The notes under the pieces are model-generated. The model saw only the letters and a list, made by a program, of their open reading frames with translations. It did no database searches and had not been told where the DNA came from. A stretch of DNA of 64,000 nt from Azospirillum sp. (GTDB lineage Bacteria; Pseudomonadota; Alphaproteobacteria; Azospirillales; Azospirillaceae). Positions 16,031-24,769 of the stretch are shown here, piece by piece; position 1 is the stretch's first letter; each line of letters opens with the position of its first letter. The position numbers and the translations under genes are program-made. The stretch lies in NCBI GenBank assembly GCA_027486405.1, contig JAIXPD010000049.1, positions 1 to 64,000 on the forward strand, in the 5' to 3' direction.

Positions 16031-17374
16031 ATGACCGTAACGCGCAACACCGTTCGCAACGGCCTTTTTCCGTTCGCTTTTCAAGCGGCGGAGACGGCGG
16101 GGGAGCGGAGCGCGCGACGCCTGACCCGGACCCTGCTGGCGCTGGGCGCGCTGGTGGTCGCCGGGTTGGCCGGGGCTGGTCTGGGCGCGGCGGACGCGGA
16201 AGCGGCCAAGGCGGCCTCGATCATCGTCGACGCCCGCACGGGCGAGGTGCTGCACGAGCAGGACGCCGACGCCATCACCCATCCGGCGTCGCTGACCAAG
16301 ATGATGACGCTCTATCTGACCTTTGACGCGCTGGAAGACGGTCGCCTGTCGCTGGACCAGAGCCTGCCGGTGTCGTCCTGGGCGGAAAGCATGTCGCCGA
16401 CCAAGCTCGGCCTGCGCGCCGGATCGACGCTGAAGGTGGAAAACGCCATCCTGGGTCTGGTGACGAAATCGGCCAACGACGCCGCCGTGGTGCTGGCGGA
16501 GGCGCTGGGCGGGACCGAGTCGCGCTTTGCCGAGATGATGACCCGCAAGGCGCGCGAGTTGGGCATGCGCCACACCGTGTACCGCAACGCGTCGGGCCTG
16601 CCCAACCTGGAACAGGTCACGACCGCACGCGATTACGCCCTTCTGTCGCGCGCCCTGATGTCCGATCACGCGAAATACTACCCCTATTTCAGCCGTCGCA
16701 ATTTTGTTTATGGCGGCCGCAGCCTGCCCAACCACAACCGCCTGATGTCCCGCTATGAGGGGATGGACGGCATCAAGACCGGCTACACCGTGGCCTCTGG
16801 CTTCAATCTGGCCGCGTCGGCGGTGCGGGAGGGGCGGCGTCTGGTCGGTGTGGTGCTGGGCGGCAAATCACCGGTGTCGCGTGACAACCGCATGGCGGCC
16901 CTGCTGGATCAGGCCTTTGGCAAGCCCAACCGGGGCCGCGAGGATGGCGCGCTGGTCGCCAGCGCCGAACGCCTGTCGAAGGAAGAGCCGGACGCCGAAG
17001 GCGACGACGAGGACGAAGAGGACGACACCGCCGAGGTCAAGGCCGCGCCGAAGCGGGCGACGGTGCAGTTGGCTTCGCTCGCGTCGCCCGCCACGGCGAA
17101 GGCAGCGGCCAAGGCGGCGGAGAAGTGGGGCATCCAGGTCGGGGCCTTCGCCACCCGCGCGGCGGGGCAGAAGGCGTTGACCCAGGCCAACAAGCAGGCC
17201 CCCTTCCTGTTGCGCGGGGCCAAGACGGCGGTCCTGGAAACCAAGAACGGCAAGGACACCGTCTATCGCGCCCGCATGACCGGGATGGACGAAAAGACGG
17301 CGCGCAAGGCCTGTTCGGAGTTGAACCGCCATGGTCTGCGCTGTGTGGCGGTGTCCCCGGCGGAGAAGCTGTAA
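16031..17374 (+). CDS. D-alanyl-D-alanine carboxypeptidase with SPOR domain (DacC/DacF-like)
   Basis: 447 residues from the ATG at 16031. An extended N-terminus precedes the membrane/signal stretch (residues about 33-56). The low-molecular-mass penicillin-binding domain has all three catalytic motifs: SLTK (S87-K90), SAN in 'KSANDAAVVLAEALGG' and KTG in 'MDGIKTGYTVASGFN'. After an acidic linker (EEPDAEGDDEDEEDD), residues about 370-445 form a SPOR domain (WGIQVGAFATRAAGQKAL...RHGLRCVAVSP), which binds denuded septal glycan. It trims the terminal D-Ala from peptidoglycan stem peptides, probably at the division site. The SPOR fusion is typical of Alphaproteobacteria. Confidence 0.93.
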   Translation: MTVTRNTVRNGLFPFAFQAAETAGERSARRLTRTLLALGALVVAGLAGAGLGAADAEAAKAASIIVDARTGEVLHEQDADAITHPASLTKMMTLYLTFDALEDGRLSLDQSLPVSSWAESMSPTKLGLRAGSTLKVENAILGLVTKSANDAAVVLAEALGGTESRFAEMMTRKARELGMRHTVYRNASGLPNLEQVTTARDYALLSRALMSDHAKYYPYFSRRNFVYGGRSLPNHNRLMSRYEGMDGIKTGYTVASGFNLAASAVREGRRLVGVVLGGKSPVSRDNRMAALLDQAFGKPNRGREDGALVASAERLSKEEPDAEGDDEDEEDDTAEVKAAPKRATVQLASLASPATAKAAAKAAEKWGIQVGAFATRAAGQKALTQANKQAPFLLRGAKTAVLETKNGKDTVYRARMTGMDEKTARKACSELNRHGLRCVAVSPAEKL

Positions 17375-17383
17375 CGCCGCCCC

Positions 17384-18178
17384 TCAGCCGCCCGCCGCCA
17401 CCGAATCGAGATAGGCGAGCGCTGGGTCATAGGCCGCGTCGAAGGTCTGTCGGGCGGTGAAGGCCGGGGCGGCGGTCGGACTGTCCAGACCCTGGCTTTC
17501 CAGAACGGCTTCCAGCCCTTGGGCCGCCCGCCGCAGGGCAACGCATCCATACTGCCCGGACACGCCCGCGATTTTGTGGGCCATGGCGCTGGCCTGCCGG
17601 GCGTCCCCCCCGCTCCAGGCGCGATCCAATTCCTCGCGGTAGGCGCGCAGCGTGGCCGCTGTCTTGGCGGTCAGCGCGGCCACCCGGTCGGCGGGCAGCA
17701 GGCCGCGCATGGTGGCGATGGCCGCGTGATCGATTGGATGCCCATTCAGGGGCGCGCGGTCGGACACGGCGGGCGCACCGGCCAGGGCCGCTTCCAGCGC
17801 CTCCAATTGCAGGGGTTTGGTCAGAACGCCGTCGGCCCCGCAGGATTGGCAGCGGGCCAGACCGTCCTGTGTGGCGCTGGCGGTCAGCATCAGGATGCGC
17901 AGGCGCGGGTTGTGGGCCGGGTGGCTGCGGATGCGCCGCACCGCCTCGTCGCCGTCGAAGCCGGGCAGGCTCAGATCCATCAGCAGGACGTCAAAACCGC
18001 CGTCCGGCGCGTCAACGATGGCCTCCACCGCCGATGGGCCATCCTCCACCGCCGTCACGCTGTGACCGGCCCGGCGCAGCAGCGCCAAGGCGGCCATGCG
18101 GTTCACCGCCTCATCCTCCGCCACCAGCACACGGAGCGGGCGAAGGGCGGGGGCGGGGGGAGCGGACGGAAAACCCAT
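17384..18178 (-). CDS. Receiver-HPt phosphorelay protein
   Basis: 264 residues. The receiver domain (residues about 15-130) has the acidic pair ED (21-22), phospho-acceptor D68 in VLLMDLSLPGF, T/S in MLTASAT and K121 in LTKPLQ. The C-terminal histidine phosphotransfer domain (about 150-255) carries H201 in AMAHKIAGVSGQYG. This is the C-terminal half of a hybrid histidine kinase without the kinase, so it may receive phosphate from an unlinked or nearby kinase (the soluble PAS kinase at 18964-20604 is a candidate) and pass it on. It is convergent with the carboxypeptidase gene, 9 bp apart. Confidence 0.9.
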   Translation of the reverse strand: MGFPSAPPAPALRPLRVLVAEDEAVNRMAALALLRRAGHSVTAVEDGPSAVEAIVDAPDGGFDVLLMDLSLPGFDGDEAVRRIRSHPAHNPRLRILMLTASATQDGLARCQSCGADGVLTKPLQLEALEAALAGAPAVSDRAPLNGHPIDHAAIATMRGLLPADRVAALTAKTAATLRAYREELDRAWSGGDARQASAMAHKIAGVSGQYGCVALRRAAQGLEAVLESQGLDSPTAAPAFTARQTFDAAYDPALAYLDSVAAGG

Positions 18179-18325
18179 GATGCGTGCCTGCCTTGGACTG
18201 CGTGCGGTTGAACCGGAGATGGGAGTTTAGCGATTCACCGCCGCGCGCGCACCGGCGGGAACGCCGCATCCCCAAAACGGTTTCAGCGCGGTGTCACAGG
18301 ATGGGCGGATCACAGCATGGGCGGA

Positions 18326-18844
18326 TCACACGATGGGCGGGGCTTGGCGAAAGGTCGGATCCTCGATCCGGTGCAGCCGTCCGGCCCCGGTCAGCGCGGC
18401 GCGCAGCATCAGGGTCTTGCGCCGGGCGGGGGCCAGCTTGCGCACCGGGGCCTCCCGGATGATTTCCGCGCCATAGGCGTCGGCGATCATCAGGCCGCAG
18501 TCCTCCGGGATCAACTCCGTGGGAAACGCCTCGTCCACCGCGAAATAGAAGGCGTCGCACCAGTCCGCATACTCGTGCCATTTCTGGTCGGATCGGAAAT
18601 CCGGCACGCCGCTTTTCACCTCGACGATGAGGATGGTCCCGTTTCCGTCCACCGCCAGCACATCGGCGCGGCGGCCGGAGGCCAGGCGGAATTCGACCAG
18701 ACTGGCGAAACCGCGCAGGGCCAAGGCCCGCCGCACCCCCCGGAAGATCGGCGGCGCGCCGCCGGTCAGCGCCAGCGCGTCATTCTCCTCCGGGGCGGGG
18801 TGTGTGGATGGGGATTCGGCCGGGGAAGGGGCGCTGTCGGTCAT
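18326..18844 (-). CDS. mmcB: MmcB family DNA repair protein
   Basis: 172 residues from the ATG at 18844. After a disordered Pro/Ser-rich start, the core has the PD-(D/E)XK nuclease signature 'RRADVLAVDGNGTILIVEVKSGVPDFRSDQKWHEYADWCDAFYFAV', with D (RADV) and ExK (EVK) as metal and catalytic residues. MmcB is a damage-inducible protein known from Caulobacter and widespread in Alphaproteobacteria; it is thought to act as a nuclease in DNA repair. It lies between a receiver-HPt gene and a kinase gene on the same strand, with gaps of 147 and 119 bp. Confidence 0.85.
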   Translation of the reverse strand: MTDSAPSPAESPSTHPAPEENDALALTGGAPPIFRGVRRALALRGFASLVEFRLASGRRADVLAVDGNGTILIVEVKSGVPDFRSDQKWHEYADWCDAFYFAVDEAFPTELIPEDCGLMIADAYGAEIIREAPVRKLAPARRKTLMLRAALTGAGRLHRIEDPTFRQAPPIV

Positions 18845-18963
18845 GGTCCTGGCGAAAGATGGGGGGTGGAACGTGTGGCGGACGAAGCCCCAGAGTGGCC
18901 CATTCCCCGCGTTCCGCCAACACCGAAAACGAAGCGGGAACAGCGGTCCCGCCCGTGATGGCC

Positions 18964-20604
18964 TCAACGCACCGCCGACGGCAGCACCGGCAGGGGCGGG
19001 CACAGGTTGCGCGGCAGGCTGCGGCTGGTCGGGAAAATCAACACCGCCGACGTGCCGACGCCGATCTCGCTGGTCAGCTCCAACCGCCCGCCATGCAGCT
19101 CCACCAGACGTTTGACGATGGGCAGCCCCAGCCCGGCCCCGTCGGTGTCGCGGGCGATGGTGACGTCGGCGCGTTCGAACGGCTCCTGGATGCGGAAAAG
19201 GTCGGCGGCGGGGATGCCGATTCCGGTGTCGGCCACCATCACGCCGATGCCGCCATCGGGCATCACCGCCGCCGTCACCAGCGCCTTGCCGCCCCGTGGC
19301 GTGAATTTCACCGCGTTGGACAGCAAATTCAGCAGCATCTGACGGATGGCGCGCGGGTCGCCCAGCAGCATCGGCAGGTCGCGGGCGATGTCGGCCTGGA
19401 CCGCCACGTCGCCCTCATCGGCCTTGTCCCGCACCAAGCCGACCACTTGCGCCACCATGCTGACCAATTCGACGGCTTCGCTGGCCATCGGCATCCGACC
19501 GGCCTCGCTGCGCGACAAATCAAGGATGTCGTTGATGAGCGCGAGCAGATGCTCGCCGCTGTCGCGGATGTCGGCGGCGTAGTCGCGGTAGCGCGGGCTG
19601 CCCAGCGGCCCGAAGGCTTCCGACATCAGCAGTTCGGAGAAGCCCAGCACGGCGTTCAGCGGGGTGCGCAACTCGTGGCTCATCAGGGCCAGGAACTCGC
19701 TCTTGGCGCGGCTGGCCCGTTCGGCGTCGCGCCGGGCGGCGCGCGCCTCGGCCTCCCGCGCGCGCAGGCGTTCTTCGCTCCGCTTCATCGGGGTGACGTC
19801 GGCGTAGATGACCAGGACCCCATCGTCGGCGGCGGGATGTTCGCTGACCAGCAGCCAGCGCCCATCCTGCGCCCGCAGGGTGAAGGGCTTGTCCGCCTGC
19901 CGGTGATGGGCCAGCCGGGCCTTGATCCACAGCTCCTGGTCGGCGTCCGTCGGCAAACCGCCGTCCATCTGGGCGGAGCGGCGGACCAGCGTTTCGAACG
20001 ATGTGCCGGGGACCAGCAGGTCGGCCAATTCGGGCAGGAACTGCTTGAGGCGGCCGGTGGTGTGCACCAACCGGTCGGCGGCGTCGAACAGGGCGAAGCT
20101 TTCCGCGCTGTGTTCCAACGCGGTGGCCAGCGTTTCGGCCATCGACGGTGCGTCGGGACCCAGATCGACCAGTGTGGCGCACACCCCGCCGGGGAAGGGG
20201 GTGGCGGACACGCGCCAGCGGGTGCGGTTGCGGCCACCGGTGGTGGCGCACAGCGTGCGGGTGTCCGGCCCGTCCAGGCCCGCCCGCAGCCCGGCGAACA
20301 GCCCGGCGCACCGCGCGTCACCGCCATCGCGCCGCAGCCGTTGCCCGATCAACGCGGAGCGGCCGATCAGCGTTTCGGCCGCGTGGTTGGCCAGCATCCA
20401 TTCGAAATCGACGATGACACCGGCGTCGTCGCAGATCGGGGCGAACACTCCAACCGCGTCGGGCAGCAAGGCGATGGCGGCGGTTGACAACCCTTCCGGC
20501 AGATGCCGCAGCCCTGCCGGGCTGGCGTTGGGTGCAACATAGCCGTCGGCGGCCCGATCATCGGGTTGCCGTTTCTTCAGCCATTCTTGCGCACTGATGT
20601 CCAT
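18964..20604 (-). CDS. Soluble PAS-domain sensor histidine kinase
   Basis: 546 residues with no transmembrane segment, so cytosolic. Residues about 45-150 and 160-275 look like two divergent PAS domains (LPDAVGVFAPICDDAG...; SAESFALFDAADRLVHTT...). A short coiled coil (278-302) leads into the HisKA domain with phospho-acceptor H310 in ALMSHELRTPLNAVLGF. The HATPase domain has NLLSNAVKF, DTGIGIP and GAGLGLPIVK. It has no fused receiver; the receiver-HPt protein two genes downstream could complete a phosphorelay. Its 5' side faces a 655-bp intergenic region. Confidence 0.9.
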   Translation of the reverse strand: MDISAQEWLKKRQPDDRAADGYVAPNASPAGLRHLPEGLSTAAIALLPDAVGVFAPICDDAGVIVDFEWMLANHAAETLIGRSALIGQRLRRDGGDARCAGLFAGLRAGLDGPDTRTLCATTGGRNRTRWRVSATPFPGGVCATLVDLGPDAPSMAETLATALEHSAESFALFDAADRLVHTTGRLKQFLPELADLLVPGTSFETLVRRSAQMDGGLPTDADQELWIKARLAHHRQADKPFTLRAQDGRWLLVSEHPAADDGVLVIYADVTPMKRSEERLRAREAEARAARRDAERASRAKSEFLALMSHELRTPLNAVLGFSELLMSEAFGPLGSPRYRDYAADIRDSGEHLLALINDILDLSRSEAGRMPMASEAVELVSMVAQVVGLVRDKADEGDVAVQADIARDLPMLLGDPRAIRQMLLNLLSNAVKFTPRGGKALVTAAVMPDGGIGVMVADTGIGIPAADLFRIQEPFERADVTIARDTDGAGLGLPIVKRLVELHGGRLELTSEIGVGTSAVLIFPTSRSLPRNLCPPLPVLPSAVR

Positions 20605-21259
20605 GGCGGCGATTTTGGCGGCCCAACCCTAACAATCCATAAAGACGAGTGGGAAAATTTTGGTGATGTCTTGACAAAATTCGCCAGAACTTGCGTATTT
20701 GCGAAAGGTTCACCTAAAAATTTAACAAAATTCATCCCCATCTTTGCCAGAACTCCCTTTGGCGATCGTGTCAGTTTTGGACGCAGGCGTGCTGTGGACA
20801 TCTCTGGCGCTCCGATCTGTTGAACGCAGCATCCGCTTTTTCGACTTTCCGGGGAAAACAAAGCCGCGCTGGGCGTTGTGGGGTGGGTGGGGTAGACTGC
20901 CGGGCGCATGACACCCTCCGTACCCTCCGTTTCATCAGCCCCGTCCCCCGCTGACAGCGATGGGAGACTTTTCGCGCGCCGCTGGACGCGGTGGCGGCGA
21001 TGCTGCGCCCGCTCAATGGTTCGGATTCGCATCGGTAATCTATTGGTAACAAGACCTTAGCCGTTGGATTGATATAGGTCATTGGGAAGCGCGCTGCGCT
21101 GCGGTATCGCTCATCGGGGGTGGAAAGCGCCGCGCGTTGCCTCCGCCACGGTTTCCACGGGAATGGGAACCCAAAAACAGGGTCCGGTCGGTTTTTCGAG
21201 AAACCGGGCCTGGGAGGATTCGGCCTGCAATCGGTCGCGATCCTTTGAGGAGTTTAGAG
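20605..21259. other. 655-bp intergenic region with an AT-rich core and repeats
   Basis: No convincing gene. The stretch 20640-20760 is clearly AT-richer than its surroundings. It contains two copies of ACAAAATTC (20674-20682, 20725-20733) and two of GCCAGAACT (20683-20691, 20746-20754), so the same pair of words recurs with different spacing. TTGACA at 20671 could be a -35 element. The part nearer 21259 carries a GAGGAG ribosome-binding site for the phosphate acetyltransferase gene. The region must hold the divergent promoters of the kinase and pta-ack, and perhaps a small RNA. Confidence 0.5.
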
Positions 21260-22729
21260 ATGGACACCGCCACCGCCGACCTCGCGACCGATCTTTATGG
21301 CCGCAGCGGCATCGTGCAGAACGGCAACAACGGCAGCACCATGATCGAAAACGTCACCTTCGCGGAAATCCACATCGGCCAGCAGGCCAGCCTGTCGCGC
21401 CGCCTGACCATGGCCGACATCGAGCTGTTCGCCACGGTGTCTGGCGATCTCAACCCCTCGCACATCGATGAAGCGTATGCGGCGGACGGGCGGGTGGTCG
21501 GCCATGGCATGTGGTCGGCGTCGCTGATCTCCGCCGTGCTGGGCACGCTGCTGCCGGGGCCGGGGACCGTGTATCTGGGCCAGGATCTGGCGTTCCACCG
21601 CCCGGTGCGGCTGGGCGACGTCATCACCGTGACCGTGACCGCGACCGCCAAGGACGCGACCCGCAGCGCCGTGACCTTCGATTGCCTGGCCGCCAACCAG
21701 GATGGCAAGCCGGTCGTCACCGGCGTGGCGCAGGTGGTGGCCCCGACCGAGAAGGTGCGCCGCACCGCCGCCGAACTGCCGCAGGTCCAGGTCATCCGCC
21801 ACGATGGCCATGAGCTGATGCTGAAGAAGTGCGAGGAGCTGCCGCCGGTCCCGACCGCCGTGGTGCATCCCTGCGACGAAAGCTCCCTGCGCGGTGCCGT
21901 GGAGGCGGCGGAGGCGGGCTTGATCGATCCGGTGCTGGTCGGGCCGGCGGCGAAGATCCGCGCGGTGGCCGAGGCCAACGGGCTGGACATCGCCCGCTTC
22001 CGTCTGGTCGATGTGCCGCACAGCCACGCGTCGGCGGAAACCGGTGTCCGTCTGGCCCGCACCGGCGAGTGCGAGGCGGTGATGAAAGGCTCCCTGCACA
22101 CCGACGAGCTGATGGGCGAGGTGGTCCGCAAGGAAACCGGCCTGCGCACCGGGCGGCGTCTGAGCCACGTTTTCGTCATGAACGTGCCGACCTACCCGCG
22201 CCCGCTGCTCATCACCGACGCGGCGATCAACATCTACCCGACCCTGGAAGACAAGGTTCACATCGTCCAGAACGCCATCGATCTGGCGAAGGTTCTGGGC
22301 GTGGCGACGCCGCGCGTGGCGATCCTGTCGGCGGTGGAAACCGTCAACCCGAAGATCGCCTCGACCATCGAAGCCGCCGCGCTGTGCAAGATGGCCGACC
22401 GGGGCCAGATCAAGGGCGGCATTCTGGACGGCCCGCTGGCCTTCGACAACGCCATCAGCCGCGAGGCCGCCGTCACCAAGGGCATCACGTCCGACGTGTC
22501 GGGCAAGGCCGACATTCTGCTGGTTCCCGATCTGGAGGCGGGCAACATGCTGGCCAAGCAGCTGTCCTTCCTGGCCCACGCCGACGCGGCGGGCATCGTG
22601 CTGGGTGCGCGCGTGCCGATCATCCTGACCAGCCGGGCCGACAATGTGCGCACCCGTCTGGCGTCTTGCGCGGTGGCGGTGCTGGTGGCGGCCTCGCGCC
22701 GGGCGTCGGCCGCGCTGGCGGCGGAATAA
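21260..22729 (+). CDS. pta: Bifunctional MaoC-like enoyl-CoA hydratase / phosphate acetyltransferase
   Basis: 489 residues from the ATG at 21260 with GAGGAG upstream. Residues about 30-165 form a MaoC hot-dog domain with the hydratase motif DLNPSHIDEAYA. Residues about 180-485 are a phosphate acetyl/butyryltransferase (VMKGSLHTDELMGEVV, NVPTYPRPLLITDAAINIYPTLEDKVHIVQNAIDLA). The transferase converts acetyl-CoA plus phosphate to acetyl phosphate. It sits 17 bp ahead of acetate kinase, and the pair forms the Pta-AckA route between acetyl-CoA and acetate. The fused hydratase suggests that it also handles enoyl-CoA species such as those of polyhydroxyalkanoate metabolism; this is inference. Confidence 0.93.
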   Translation: MDTATADLATDLYGRSGIVQNGNNGSTMIENVTFAEIHIGQQASLSRRLTMADIELFATVSGDLNPSHIDEAYAADGRVVGHGMWSASLISAVLGTLLPGPGTVYLGQDLAFHRPVRLGDVITVTVTATAKDATRSAVTFDCLAANQDGKPVVTGVAQVVAPTEKVRRTAAELPQVQVIRHDGHELMLKKCEELPPVPTAVVHPCDESSLRGAVEAAEAGLIDPVLVGPAAKIRAVAEANGLDIARFRLVDVPHSHASAETGVRLARTGECEAVMKGSLHTDELMGEVVRKETGLRTGRRLSHVFVMNVPTYPRPLLITDAAINIYPTLEDKVHIVQNAIDLAKVLGVATPRVAILSAVETVNPKIASTIEAAALCKMADRGQIKGGILDGPLAFDNAISREAAVTKGITSDVSGKADILLVPDLEAGNMLAKQLSFLAHADAAGIVLGARVPIILTSRADNVRTRLASCAVAVLVAASRRASAALAAE

Positions 22730-22746
22730 GGCGGGGAGGGGACGCG

Positions 22747-23937
22747 ATGTCACAGGCGATTTTGGTCATCAACGCCGGGTCTTCCAGCCTGAAATTCTCC
22801 GTCTTCCGCGACGGTGGTCCGGGCGATCCGGTGGCGACCATCAACGGCCAGATCTCCGGCATCGGGACCGCCCCGGTGTTCGAGGCCAAGAACGCCCAGC
22901 GCCAGTCGCTGGCGGGCAAAAGCTGGACGGCGGGGGAGGCGAGCGACCGCAAGGCGCTGCTGGCCTATTTGCTGGACTGGATCGAGGAGCGGTTGGAGGG
23001 GGCAACGCTGATCGCCGCCGGGCATCGCGTCGTTCATGGCGGGGTGCGCCACGCCGCCCCGGTGCGGCTGACGCCGGAGGTGCTGGCCGAACTGGACGGT
23101 CTGGTTCCGTTGGCTCCGCTGCACCAGCCGCACAATCTGGCCGCCATCCGGGCCTTGGCCGACGCGCACCCGGATTTGCCGCAGGTCGCCTGCTTCGACA
23201 CCGCCTTTCACCGGGGCCAACCCTGGCAGTCGGGGATGTTCGCCATCCCGCGTGAACTGACCGACGAGGGGGTGCGGCGCTATGGTTTCCATGGCCTGAG
23301 TTACGAGTACATCGCCCGCCGCCTGCCGGACATCGCGCCGGACCTGTGCGACGCGCGCGTCGTCGTCGCCCATCTGGGCAGCGGGGCCAGCATGTGCGGC
23401 ATCCATGGCGGGCGCAGCGTGGACAGCACCATGGGATTCACCGCGCTGGACGGGCTGCCAATGGGGACCCGCTGCGGGGCCATCGATCCCGGCGTGCTGA
23501 TCTATCTGATGCGGGAAAAGGGCCTGGACGCCGGGGCGATTGAAAAGCTGCTCTACAACAAGTCGGGGCTGCTCGGCGTGTCGGGCGTGTCGAACGACAT
23601 GCGCGCCCTGTTGGACAGCGCCGATCCCCACGCGCAGGAGGCGGTGGAGCTGTTCTGTTTCCGCATCGCCAAGGAAACCGGGGCGCTGGCGGCTTCGCTG
23701 GGCGGCATCGACGCCTTCGTCTTCACGGCGGGCATCGGCGAACGCTCCGCCCCGGTGCGGGCGCGGGTGGGCGACAAGCTGGCCTGGCTGGGCGTGCGCA
23801 TCGACGAGGCCGCCAACACGGCCAACGAAACGCGCATCTCCACCCCGGACAGCCGCATCCCGGTCTACGTCATCCCGACCGACGAGGAACGGATGATCGC
23901 CCTGCACACGCGCAACGCGTTGGCTGTGGCGGGCTGA
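22747..23937 (+). CDS. ackA: Acetate kinase
   Basis: 396 residues, the usual length. The N-terminus MSQAILVINAGSSSLKFSVF carries the ASKHA-fold phosphate motif. Later 'CFDTAFHRG', 'AHLGSGASMCGIHGGRSVDSTMGFTALDGLPMGTR' and 'FTAGIGERS' match the nucleotide- and acetate-binding segments. It converts acetyl phosphate and ADP to acetate and ATP. Cotranscribed with the upstream phosphate acetyltransferase and followed by a strong terminator. Confidence 0.96.
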   Translation: MSQAILVINAGSSSLKFSVFRDGGPGDPVATINGQISGIGTAPVFEAKNAQRQSLAGKSWTAGEASDRKALLAYLLDWIEERLEGATLIAAGHRVVHGGVRHAAPVRLTPEVLAELDGLVPLAPLHQPHNLAAIRALADAHPDLPQVACFDTAFHRGQPWQSGMFAIPRELTDEGVRRYGFHGLSYEYIARRLPDIAPDLCDARVVVAHLGSGASMCGIHGGRSVDSTMGFTALDGLPMGTRCGAIDPGVLIYLMREKGLDAGAIEKLLYNKSGLLGVSGVSNDMRALLDSADPHAQEAVELFCFRIAKETGALAASLGGIDAFVFTAGIGERSAPVRARVGDKLAWLGVRIDEAANTANETRISTPDSRIPVYVIPTDEERMIALHTRNALAVAG

Positions 23938-24077
23938 TGCTGCGCTGGTCATCGTCGGCGCTCATCATCGTGCCCGTGACTGTTGCCCGATGACTGTTGG
24001 CAAGGGCGGATGATCGCGTCCGCGCTTTGCCACCGTCGGTGCGATTGGCGTTGTCACACTACAAGGTGCCGGTTCTG

Positions 24078-24115
24078 AACCCTGCCCCGCCATCATCGAT
24101 GGGGCAGGGTTTTTT
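24078..24115 (+). terminator. Rho-independent terminator of pta-ackA
   Basis: Perfect 11-bp stem AACCCTGCCCC (24078-24088) / GGGGCAGGGTT (24101-24111) with a 12-nt loop and a T-run through 24115. It lies 140 bp after the ackA stop. Confidence 0.92.
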
Positions 24116-24161
24116 GCGGCCGGTTCACAATTTTTCATAATGGAAACACCAAGGAGATTTT

Positions 24162-24192
24162 CCCTCATAAAGAGTCACTTTGAGGGTTTTTT
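24162..24192 (+). terminator. Second terminator-like hairpin, inside the leader of the orphan gene
   Basis: CCCTCA (24162-24167) pairs with TGAGGG (24181-24186), extended by AAAG/CTTT with a small bulge, and six T follow (24187-24192). It lies 120 bp upstream of the start at 24312, within an AT-rich stretch, after the ackA terminator. It could be an attenuator controlling the orphan gene or the end of a short transcript. Confidence 0.7.
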
Positions 24193-24311
24193 CGCGCGAA
24201 TTGGTTCGAATTTGTCGTTTCACATTCATCGATTTCACGGCGATCTTGAAGACGCGGATTGAGTGTTTTTCTGATCCGCGCAAATCAAACATCAATCCAA
24301 TGAGGCGTATT

Positions 24312-24698
24312 ATGTCCCTTCCCGTTGATGTCTTTGCATCTGAAAACTTTGGTACTGTTCCGGGCACCGCAACGGGCAATCTGGCTCCCGGAAATTACGT
24401 CGGCGTTGTTCAAAGCGATGGAACCACGACGACGGATCTCTCGACCTACATTGTTTTTGGCAACGGCGGGTATGTGAACAGCATTCAGCTTGTTCATACG
24501 CTTGGCCTCAGCTACGAGGTTCAAGTGAACGCGGCTGGCCCAAGCGGTTGGGACAACGCTGGTTATCTCTGCTTCTATTATGACGATGGCAGCCAGAGCG
24601 CCAGCCTCTCGGTTTATGTGACGAGCACTGAAACGCACATTGTCACGTTCAGCACGACGGCTTCCCCGAACATCACGAAGATCAGCTGGTCGAATTGA
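24312..24698 (+). CDS. Orphan hypothetical protein, beta-rich
   Basis: 128 residues from the ATG at 24312 preceded by TGAGGCG. Unrecognised. The protein is rich in Gly, Ser, Thr, Val and Tyr with alternating hydrophobic residues (GNYVGVVQSD, TYIVFGNGGYVNSIQLVH, SASLSVYVTSTETHIVTFSTTA), which suggests a small beta-sandwich. There is no signal peptide and only one Cys. Base composition is much less GC-rich than its neighbours and codon use is mixed, suggesting recent acquisition. It stands alone between pta-ackA and a convergent kinase gene. It could be a lectin-like or extracellular structural protein; that is a guess from composition only. Confidence 0.65.
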   Translation: MSLPVDVFASENFGTVPGTATGNLAPGNYVGVVQSDGTTTTDLSTYIVFGNGGYVNSIQLVHTLGLSYEVQVNAAGPSGWDNAGYLCFYYDDGSQSASLSVYVTSTETHIVTFSTTASPNITKISWSN

Positions 24699-24769
24699 TC
24701 TCTTGAGTCACAAAATGGACGACGCGGTGCCAGCCAACGCCTGCGCATTGGGCGGTGTGTCGGCTGGCA

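Noticed and set aside
24140..24262. 40-codon reading frame upstream of the orphan gene
   Set aside because: It runs through the terminator hairpin and has no good ribosome-binding site; kept only as a remote leader-peptide possibility.
24312..24698. Insertion sequence or prophage gene
   Set aside because: No transposase, integrase or inverted terminal repeats are seen around the AT-rich island.
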